IMG/VR virus record: IMGVR_UViG_3300037796_000063
Location: 1-36,006 of that record
Source: a virus
DNA length: 36,006 nt
Reading direction: 5' to 3' (one strand)
The position numbers and the translations under genes were made by a program. A model generated the notes under the pieces. It made no database searches. It worked only from the letters and a program-made list of their open reading frames with translations, and was not told the origin of the DNA. Of this stretch, positions 30,420 to 36,006 are shown piece by piece; positions within the stretch are counted from its first letter, which is position 1; every line of letters begins with the position of its first letter.

Positions 30420-30605
30420 ATGGATATAACACTTAAGGAACACATGACAAAAATGCGTAAACTTCGAATGCTAAAAACTACACCCGAACAGAGAAAAGCA
30501 AGTGCAAAAAAAGCCGTAGAAGCAAGAATAAAAAAATATAATCAGAAAAGACGCTTGACATCGACAAGAGACGATGATACTATAAAAGAATGTTCAAACA
30601 GATAG
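30420..30605 (+). CDS. Small basic protein, 61 aa
   Basis: Very rich in Lys and Arg, e.g. R-K-A-S-A-K-K-A-V-E-A-R-I-K-K-Y-N, forming one long helix, and likely nucleic-acid binding. It lies between the origin-like region and the primase gene; its 3' end contains the primase promoter and overlaps the primase start in another frame. Origin binding or loading is suggested by position alone. Confidence 0.6.
   Translation: MDITLKEHMTKMRKLRMLKTTPEQRKASAKKAVEARIKKYNQKRRLTSTRDDDTIKECSNR
30555..30583 (+). promoter_or_regulatory. Consensus promoter for leaderless primase mRNA
   Basis: TTGACA (30555-30560), 17 nt, TACTAT (30578-30583) with TGA in front, six nt, then the ATG at 30590. It is a near copy of the promoter at 30385. 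Confidence 0.85.
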
Positions 30606-32716
30606 TAGAATACCTTCAAGCTCTCAATATCTCTACTCCTACTAGCATGTTAGAGATTATTACACTTATAAAATTATCTCATTTAGCTGGTCTTAATAGG
30701 GTTTCTGCTCAATCTGATATTGTAACGATCAATCAAGGAATAATACCTGTGTCGTTGTATGGTCTTCTTTTTGCTCTCTCTAACAGCTCAAAAGATAAAA
30801 TTTTATCGGAATTTGATATTAACATTTTAGAAGATATCAAAAAAAAATATGAATTTGATTCAAATTTTTCAGACGTAACAAATGAAGAAATAGAGCCGAC
30901 AAACTTTACTCCTCCTTACGAGGTTGGAGATGCTACTCCTGAAGCCCTGTTCACGCTAGCAAAAAAGATGAAAGAAATACAAAAAGGCGGTATCTATGTT
31001 CACATGCCAGAGTTTGCAAGCTATATATTGTCGGAAAACATGAGTAACACAAGAAGTCAATTCATAGCTAAAATTGTAGAAGCCTATGATGGCAAGCTAA
31101 CTATTAAACTAGCTAAAATAGATATGGAAAAAAACACACAAAGCTATGAAACAATAAACAACCTTCCAATTACCGCTTTCTTTCATTCTTCACCAACAGG
31201 TTTACTTGAAGGCAAAGGAAATGAAAAAATGCGAGGAATGTTAAACCGTGGACTTGCAAGGCGTATGCTTTTGTGTTTCCCTGACACAGAAGAAAGAAAA
31301 AAAGATAAATACGAAGATGAAATACAACAAATAGAATACGAAGAGAACATTAAAAACAAAGCTCAAATCGAACTATTACCAAAAATTAAAAAACACTTGT
31401 TAGATTGTTATAATAGAACAACTAACAATAATACATTTACCTTTACAAGAGAAGCTGACATAAGGCTCAAAATAATAAGAAAAAGATCAGAAAGACTAGC
31501 TGAACAGCTAGAAAAAGAAAAAGGTGGAGAGTACGAAGGTGTGATTGCAAAAATAAAAAATGAGCATTGGGAGACATTGAAAGCCGCTACAATTATAGCT
31601 TTCTGTAATCATCCAGAAGACAAAAACGTACATATTGAAGATGTAGATCAAGCTACAAAACTTATTAAAAAATTTCAAAAATATACACAAAAATTTTATG
31701 ACTACGATAAAAAAGACGAAGAAAAAGAGCTAAAAAAATACATGATTAAGAAAAAAAATAAATGGGTTACTACGCTAGACATAAGAAGCGAGAAAATAGT
31801 TTCAATTAATTCCTTTTCTGCCTGGTTTGCCAAAGCCCTCCCAACAGCTATTGACATGATCGAAGAAGAAGGTTACATATTTCTAACTGAAAAACACGGC
31901 AGGAACGGTCAAAAATACATGGTTACAAAACCAAAAACAGAAGAATCAGATCGCCCTATCACCATATCCCAGAACAACACAAACACAACTTATGATGTGT
32001 TATTCAGACCTGTTACAACAACCTTTGCTGAACTGAAAAAAATTATTAAGCAAAACAAAGCCTATTCATTGACTACATACGAAAATGACCATAGAGCTAA
32101 TAAAAACGCCAAGCTAGAGTATGATGTCATAGCTTTTGATGTAGATGAAGGCCAAACGATAGAAGAAGCAAAACAAAATCTAAACGGTTACAAAGCTCTA
32201 ATCTCTACGACTAAATCACATCAGAAGCAAAAAGATAAAAAGCCTGCATGCGACAGATTCCGTGTTCTTATTCCACTCTCTCAAACCTGGAAGCCAGAAT
32301 CAGTAGAAGACTATCGACAGAGAATGAAGCGACTAGCAACGATACTAGACCTCAACGCTGATCCATCTGCTATTGATGCCTCACGCTTCTTTTATGGAAA
32401 CTCTGAGGCCGAAAATATCGAGAATGAAGGCCACTCTCTTGATATTCGGATAGCTACACCACTTCCCGCATTCACCCCCGTCAGTGGTCAAGATAAGGGA
32501 CAATCAGATAATACAGGGATCATCAACTGGTTTTCTAAAAACCACGAACGCTACGGAGGGCGCAACAACACACTATACATAGCAAAACAGTTTTTCAAAA
32601 ACGATAAAGACCTAGGAAAAGAAGAGGTTAGAAAGAGCGTATTAAGAGTCAATTCTGGTTTTCATGAGCCGCTACCTATTACCGAGATCCAGAAAACGAT
32701 TTTTCAAAGTCTATAA
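30590..32716 (+). CDS. DUF3987-like / AEP primase fusion replication protein, 708 aa
   Basis: Residues about 110-370 resemble the C-terminal half of DUF3987 replicative-helicase-like proteins (G-G-I-Y-V-H-M-P-E-F, E-A-Y-D-G-K-L, L-N-R-G-L-A-R-R-M-L-L-C-F-P), but no Walker A motif is present. Residues about 470-620 carry archaeo-eukaryotic primase motifs: F-D-V-D-E-G at 516-521 (metal-binding acids), S-T-T-K-S-H-Q at 539-545, D-R-F-R-V-L-I-P at 555-562 and D-A-S-R-F-F-Y-G at 596-603. A PriCT-1-like end (G-G-R-N-N ... N-S-G-F-H-E-P-L) closes it. The usual order is primase first, helicase second; here it is reversed and the helicase part is truncated. Codons are AT-rich with many AAA, unlike the late genes, suggesting separate origin. 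Confidence 0.8.
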   Translation: MFKQIVEYLQALNISTPTSMLEIITLIKLSHLAGLNRVSAQSDIVTINQGIIPVSLYGLLFALSNSSKDKILSEFDINILEDIKKKYEFDSNFSDVTNEEIEPTNFTPPYEVGDATPEALFTLAKKMKEIQKGGIYVHMPEFASYILSENMSNTRSQFIAKIVEAYDGKLTIKLAKIDMEKNTQSYETINNLPITAFFHSSPTGLLEGKGNEKMRGMLNRGLARRMLLCFPDTEERKKDKYEDEIQQIEYEENIKNKAQIELLPKIKKHLLDCYNRTTNNNTFTFTREADIRLKIIRKRSERLAEQLEKEKGGEYEGVIAKIKNEHWETLKAATIIAFCNHPEDKNVHIEDVDQATKLIKKFQKYTQKFYDYDKKDEEKELKKYMIKKKNKWVTTLDIRSEKIVSINSFSAWFAKALPTAIDMIEEEGYIFLTEKHGRNGQKYMVTKPKTEESDRPITISQNNTNTTYDVLFRPVTTTFAELKKIIKQNKAYSLTTYENDHRANKNAKLEYDVIAFDVDEGQTIEEAKQNLNGYKALISTTKSHQKQKDKKPACDRFRVLIPLSQTWKPESVEDYRQRMKRLATILDLNADPSAIDASRFFYGNSEAENIENEGHSLDIRIATPLPAFTPVSGQDKGQSDNTGIINWFSKNHERYGGRNNTLYIAKQFFKNDKDLGKEEVRKSVLRVNSGFHEPLPITEIQKTIFQSL

Positions 32717-32723
32717 ATAACAC

Positions 32724-32752
32724 TTGACATTATATCCGATATACTGTATACT
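32724..32752 (+). promoter_or_regulatory. Consensus early promoter P5 with palindrome
   Basis: TTGACA (32724-32729), 17 nt, TATACT (32747-32752). The palindrome TATAC-T-GTATA (32740-32750) overlaps the -10 box. The leader to the ATG at 32814 is about 55 nt and AT-rich. Confidence 0.85.
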
Positions 32753-32813
32753 CTTATTATTATCATTCATGCTTATTAGTCTTATTTAGACTTAGTAGCA
32801 ACACATAATCAAT

Positions 32814-33635
32814 ATGGCAATCAAAGGCTACGATAGCGGTATAGAGACTATACAGCTATACAATAACACGGTTACTCTCGCATTTTCTCCGGGTAATCAT
32901 AGATACTCAGTTACCCATAACGGGCAAAAAATATACGGCACAGTTGGGGTCACTACTGTCGTCGGTGTACTAGATAAACCATACTTGCTGCAGTGGGCCG
33001 TAAATCAAGCTGTGGAAACGGTAAGGGAAAGGCTAGCTTCTCCTACTCCAATTGACGAGGTGGAGACGGAAAACTTACTCAAAAACGCATCTTTTGCATG
33101 GAGACAGAAACGAGACAAAGCAGGAGATATTGGCACCATCACTCACAAGTGGATCGAAGATTATATACGATCGAAAATAGAAGGCAAAAACTACACTCCC
33201 CTACTTCCTGAGAATCCAGTGATTAAAAAAGCGGCACAACAGTTCATGGCATGGGAACAGGAAAATGTAACAAGATTCGTCAGTACAGAGCAAAAAGTGT
33301 ACAGTCTAAAGTATAACTACGCCGGTACGTGTGATTTTATATATATAGACCAAGACAATAACTTTTGTCTTGGCGATCTCAAAACATCAAAGCACATATA
33401 TGACACATTTCCTATGCAGCTTGCAGGGTATCAATACGCCCTGGAAGAAGAAAGCATGACATGGAAGCATGCAAAGCCGCTCAAGTTTCACAAAAGCACA
33501 ATTGTAAAAATTGACAAAGAGGAGGGAAAGCTTGTTGCAAAAAGCTATTTTAATTACAAAGATCACGCCGTCGCTTTCTTATCAGCGTTAAAAATCTATA
33601 GATATTTGAGATTAAAAGGGGGTGAAAAAATGTAA
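32814..33635 (+). CDS. RecB-like PD-(D/E)XK nuclease, 273 aa
   Basis: The nuclease core is in order: T-E-Q-K-V-Y with Glu159, Y-A-G-T-C-D-F-I with Asp174, G-D-L-K-T-S-K with Asp188 and Lys190, and Q-L-A-G-Y-Q-Y-A with the Gln/Tyr pair of the RecB family (202-208). Before it, G-D-I-G-T-I-T-H-K-W-I-E at about 105-116 is the helix motif of phage Cas4/RecB-like exonucleases. It probably makes single strands for recombination-dependent replication, with the following SSB-like protein. Near its stop the word AAAGGGGGTGAAAAAA occurs, a Shine-Dalgarno-like site without an obvious gene start. Confidence 0.85.
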   Translation: MAIKGYDSGIETIQLYNNTVTLAFSPGNHRYSVTHNGQKIYGTVGVTTVVGVLDKPYLLQWAVNQAVETVRERLASPTPIDEVETENLLKNASFAWRQKRDKAGDIGTITHKWIEDYIRSKIEGKNYTPLLPENPVIKKAAQQFMAWEQENVTRFVSTEQKVYSLKYNYAGTCDFIYIDQDNNFCLGDLKTSKHIYDTFPMQLAGYQYALEEESMTWKHAKPLKFHKSTIVKIDKEEGKLVAKSYFNYKDHAVAFLSALKIYRYLRLKGGEKM

Positions 33636-33679
33636 ACGCAAAACACCCAAAAAACAATTATTATTTTATTTTTATATAT

Positions 33680-34201
33680 ATGGCAATTCAAGGATTCCAA
33701 GCAACACAAAAAAGTAATTCAGATTTTTCAAGCGAAGTTCTTGAAGAAGGGCTTTACACTGTCGAAATAGAAAAAGTTGAAGCAAAGGAGGGGACAAAAT
33801 ACATGTCTACAGAGACTCAAATGCAGTTAGTTTTCTATCTGCGAGTCATTGAGAATCCCGATAAGCTATTGTTTTACAACACAACTTTTTCATTTTTTAA
33901 CGGTCAGTCAACGGGTCAGAAAAAACTGAACCCATCAAAACTTTACAATCTTATCAAGACAATATACAAAGCTTATAAACCAGATGTGGATGTGTCAAAG
34001 ATTAAGCCAGAAGAGCTTACGGATGATAGTATCAATGAGCTTGAAGGTAAGCAATTCAAAGCTCTAGTTAAGATAAACGAAAATGGAAAGAATAAAATAG
34101 ACTCCATTCTTCCGATCGATAAAGTACCAGAGAAGACAGAAAAAGACGAAATAGATAAGGCCCTGGAAGACCAAGATCTTCCGTGGGAAGACAGTAAATA
34201 A
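33680..34201 (+). CDS. DUF669 family single-strand-binding-like protein, 173 aa
   Basis: Matches DUF669 (PF05037), which pairs with phage recombination nucleases and is thought to bind single-stranded DNA: G-F-Q-A-T near the start, G-L-Y-T-V-E-I-E-K-V-E-A-K, F-Y-L-R-V-I-E-N-P, L-Y-N-L-I-K-T-I. The C-terminus is acidic and ends D-L-P-W-E-D-S-K, similar to the partner-binding tails of SSB proteins. The leader is AT-rich with TTTATATAT before the ATG, as at 566 and 35074. Confidence 0.82.
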   Translation: MAIQGFQATQKSNSDFSSEVLEEGLYTVEIEKVEAKEGTKYMSTETQMQLVFYLRVIENPDKLLFYNTTFSFFNGQSTGQKKLNPSKLYNLIKTIYKAYKPDVDVSKIKPEELTDDSINELEGKQFKALVKINENGKNKIDSILPIDKVPEKTEKDEIDKALEDQDLPWEDSK

Positions 34202-34266
34202 CCGTTCTTAGGGGGAACGACGCCGGGGTGCGCATGGTACACGCACATTTTAATTATGGTTACATA

Positions 34267-34395
34267 ATGCAATATGAACTCAAAAAATGTAAACAATGCG
34301 GGAAAACGTACCAGTGCTACCGCCAGTGCAGCAGGCGAAAGTACTGTAGCCAGTACTGCCGGGACAAGGCTCGACGCGTCAGAGCGGGTAAATAG
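34267..34395 (+). CDS. Small zinc-finger protein, 42 aa
   Basis: Reads K-C-K-Q-C-G-K-T-Y-Q-C-Y-R-Q-C then R-R-K-Y-C-S-Q-Y-C-R-D-K-A-R-R, a six-Cys pattern of C-x2-C ... C-S-x-x-C-R type known from phage and bacterial zinc-ribbon mini-proteins, ending in an Arg-rich tail. Base usage (Cys codons) supports this frame over the overlapping one. Target unknown; nucleic-acid binding is likely. Confidence 0.72.
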   Translation: MQYELKKCKQCGKTYQCYRQCSRRKYCSQYCRDKARRVRAGK

Positions 34396-34615
34396 CACAC
34401 CCCTCGAACTCACGAACCTCGACGAGCACGAGCGCTGGGACTGCTACAAGGCCAGGATCTTCACGGTGGAAGAGTTAGCACGCAGGCTGGTAGGTAAATA
34501 CTATTTGCATATCGGGTGGAAAACAGCAGTATCCGCACTCATGCCCTACGCGGATATTGTAGGACGGATGTTTCTGGAAGAAGTGCGCAGGGATCGGCAG
34601 AGTTTGGAGGTGTAG
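34274..34615 (+). CDS. Hypothetical protein with uncertain start, up to 113 aa
   Basis: The C-terminal ~65 residues (E-H-E-R-W-D-C-Y-K-A-R-I-F-T-V-E-E-L-A-R-R-L) look like a real mostly helical domain. The first ~40 residues overlap the zinc-finger gene in another frame and are low-complexity Ser/Thr/Ala. The only ATG is at 34274; GTG at 34466 is the later option. Probably a small DNA-associated protein. Confidence 0.5.
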   Translation: MNSKNVNNAGKRTSATASAAGESTVASTAGTRLDASERVNSTPLELTNLDEHERWDCYKARIFTVEELARRLVGKYYLHIGWKTAVSALMPYADIVGRMFLEEVRRDRQSLEV

Positions 34616-34647
34616 AACGGCCCAAATTATAAACATTACACAAATAT

Positions 34648-35034
34648 ATGCAAAACACAAGAGAAGAATTCAAAAAACGGGTTATTGAGTTGATACATGG
34701 TTTACCGTACAAAAAGGCGATTAAAAAAGAGCGTCAAGCGTCTTTTGTGACCATAGAAATGGTCAGGCAGGTGACTGGATATTTTGAGAATGGCAAATAT
34801 TGGGAAGTATATCCAATCACAATAGGCCGAGTTATGCAGGCGTTTAAAAATAATAATATAGCATTATATCTATCATTAATGAATTTAATTGCTTTCCATG
34901 ATTTTAATAAAAACGAAGGTGGGAGAGATACTGATATAGAATGGAAACTAATAAAAGAGTATGGCGAAGAATGCACAGACGACGATCAAAAAATAGAAAC
35001 CATTGAGAAGTTGTACAGTTTGTTGTCTAAGTGA
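34648..35034 (+). CDS. Hypothetical protein, 128 aa (paralogue of 1035-1433)
   Basis: Shares its first ~65 and last ~25 residues with the 1035 protein, while residues about 70-100 (N-N-N-I-A-L-Y-L-S-L-M-N-L-I-A-F-H) are unrelated. The leader ATTATAAACATTACACAAAT matches the one before 1481 and 35667. Unknown function; duplication with a replaced middle suggests diversification of a binding part. Confidence 0.75.
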   Translation: MQNTREEFKKRVIELIHGLPYKKAIKKERQASFVTIEMVRQVTGYFENGKYWEVYPITIGRVMQAFKNNNIALYLSLMNLIAFHDFNKNEGGRDTDIEWKLIKEYGEECTDDDQKIETIEKLYSLLSK

Positions 35035-35073
35035 ACCTCACCGCAGGGGCATTATAAATGCGGATTTATATAT
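35034..35073 (+). repeat. Intergenic module copy E
   Basis: CACCGCAGGGGCATTATAAA then TGCGGATTTATATAT and the ATG. Here GCAT and ATGC pair around TATAA inside the CCGCA/TGCGG stem: compared with copy A both sides changed together, weak support for a structure. Confidence 0.8.
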
Positions 35074-35283
35074 ATGAGAAAAATAACTGTAAACCTTGGA
35101 TTTGGTGAGGAGTTTACTATGAAGGTATCGGATGCAAACTATAAAAATGGTTTCTTCTATATCCCAATCCACAAGGTCACATATTCTACGATGGAAGAAG
35201 ACCCGGAAGAACCACAAACAAAAAGACTTCTCTTCCGAAGAGAAGCAAGTGGAGAGTTTGTTCTGATAGGTTACGAAGATTAA
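35074..35283 (+). CDS. Hypothetical protein, 69 aa
   Basis: Beta-rich, no Cys. F-F-Y-I-P-I-H-K-V-T-Y-S-T and a C-terminal strand with L-L-F-R-R-E. Unknown. It starts right after module E. Confidence 0.65.
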   Translation: MRKITVNLGFGEEFTMKVSDANYKNGFFYIPIHKVTYSTMEEDPEEPQTKRLLFRREASGEFVLIGYED

Positions 35284-35299
35284 AAATTACCAAAAAAAT

Positions 35300-35617
35300 A
35301 TGGCTAACTCAAATATTCACTATGTAATACAAGGCCCGATTGATTTTCAGGTCTGCCTGATTAACAGTGATGGCAAAAAAGAAACATACTTTGTAATGAA
35401 GCTATCAGACAGCAAGTACAGGACGATGTATTGCGGGAAGCGCCATTATTATCGTACGTATCACTATTACATGGATAGGCAGGGAGAGATATACAAGGCG
35501 CCCAAAACACCAAACGGTGACACGGGAACGGATCACCTCGGTGAGCCACTACCAGAGGATGCCAGGCGCTGCAAAAGGCGAAAAACAGAAAGCATGGTGA
35601 TGTATGAGGTGATCTAA
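35300..35617 (+). CDS. Hypothetical basic protein, 105 aa
   Basis: Strands in the first half (I-H-Y-V-I-Q-G-P-I-D-F-Q-V-C-L-I), then a Tyr/Arg-rich section (R-H-Y-Y-R-T-Y-H-Y-Y) and a basic tail R-R-C-K-R-R-K. Nucleic-acid binding is possible. The gap to the previous gene is short and lacks the intergenic module. Function unknown. Confidence 0.65.
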   Translation: MANSNIHYVIQGPIDFQVCLINSDGKKETYFVMKLSDSKYRTMYCGKRHYYRTYHYYMDRQGEIYKAPKTPNGDTGTDHLGEPLPEDARRCKRRKTESMVMYEVI

Positions 35618-35641
35618 CCCATCGCAGGGTGTTATAAGTTA
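35616..35641 (+). repeat. Intergenic module copy F
   Basis: ATCGCAGGGTGTTATAAGTT, then AGGAATTATAAACATTAAAC leading to the ATG at 35667. The TGCGG arm is lost, as in copy C; both have the second leader type. Confidence 0.75.
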
Positions 35642-35666
35642 GGAATTATAAACATTAAACAAATAT

Positions 35667-36006
35667 ATGACAAAACAAGAAGTAGCAGAAAGAGTGCTAC
35701 AAAACGGTAAACCTTTAGATCTATCTAAGTTCGAGTGGGATGAAGACGTGCTTGTATTTGCAACTATCGAGAGCGATCTATCTTTGGATTTTAGTGATTT
35801 TTCAAATTGCACGTTCAAAACAGGATCAGGTTGCACGTTCAAGACAGGATCAGGTTGCACGTTCGATACAGGTTTAGGTTGCACGTTCGATACAGGCCCA
35901 GACTGCACGTTCGATACAGGTTCTGATTGCACATTCAAAACAAGTTCAAATTGCACGTTCAAGACAGGATCACACTGCACGTTCGATACAGGAGCACACT
36001 GTACGT
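35667..36006 (+). CDS. Octapeptide-repeat protein, 5' part (continues at the left end)
   Basis: ATG at 35667, then a non-repeat N-terminal domain of about 46 residues (T-K-Q-E-V-A-E-R-V-L-Q-N-G-K) rich in Asp and Glu, then the same C-T-F-x-T-G-S-x repeats to the window end. Joined through the 127-nt match it continues at base 323 in frame, giving 181 residues; joined at the first copy of the block it gives 245 residues. A direct join of base 36006 to base 1 would be out of frame. Confidence 0.8.
   Translation, partial: MTKQEVAERVLQNGKPLDLSKFEWDEDVLVFATIESDLSLDFSDFSNCTFKTGSGCTFKTGSGCTFDTGLGCTFDTGPDCTFDTGSDCTFKTSSNCTFKTGSHCTFDTGAHCT
35803..36006 (+). repeat. 24-nt tandem coding repeat array (right end)
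   Basis: Eight or so 24-nt units; 35880-36006 is identical to 196-322, and 35877-35992 to 1-116. The match of 127 nt equals a common assembler k-mer, so copy number is uncertain. Confidence 0.85.

Overview
The window is a nearly complete, probably whole, genome of a tailed dsDNA phage (Caudoviricetes) with siphovirus-type long non-contractile tail genes: a TP901-type tape measure, a tail tube protein, a G/GT tail chaperone pair with a -1 frameshift, Dit and Tal. No contractile sheath, integrase, attachment site, tRNA or DNA polymerase was seen. The host is unknown. It must have peptidoglycan (the phage has an amidase), use sigma70-type promoters and the standard code, and tolerate leaderless mRNA, since about ten genes have an extended -10 box placed so that transcription should start at or next to the ATG. 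A few genes carry strong Shine-Dalgarno sites instead.

Layout. Transcription diverges near 27.7 kb and converges near 3.0 kb. Leftward (minus, about 27.6 to 3.1 kb) run the late genes: TerS, TerL, a small protein, portal, minor head protein, scaffold, major capsid; then an unusual insert of a three-module glycosyltransferase plus an FkbM methyltransferase; then head-tail connectors, a Com-like zinc ribbon, tail tube, chaperones, tape measure, Tal with 14-residue repeats, fibres, amidase, holin and a DUF1064 nuclease-like protein. Two genes inside this block point the other way: the Dit-like gene (11.0-11.9 kb) and a two-helix zinc-ribbon membrane protein (14.1-14.4 kb). Each shares a divergent promoter with its neighbour, with a related 19-bp dyad element centred between the two -10 boxes.

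Rightward (plus, 27.8 to 36.0 kb, continuing at 1 to 3.0 kb across the ends) run early genes: a small HTH regulator, an operon of small membrane and cysteine-rich proteins ended by a strong terminator that can also form a competing hairpin, an iteron-bearing AT-rich region that looks like a replication origin, a DUF3987-like/AEP primase fusion, a RecB-like nuclease, a DUF669 SSB-like protein, and a run of small unknown genes separated by a conserved intergenic module (six copies). This operon includes an octapeptide-repeat protein cut by the window ends and an aspartoacylase-like zinc hydrolase. A likely self-standing small RNA with its own promoter and terminator lies in the convergent gap at 3.0-3.1 kb.

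The two window ends lie in the same 24-nt coding repeat array. A 127-nt exact match (196-322 = 35880-36006) closes the circle in frame, so the molecule is probably circular or circularly permuted.
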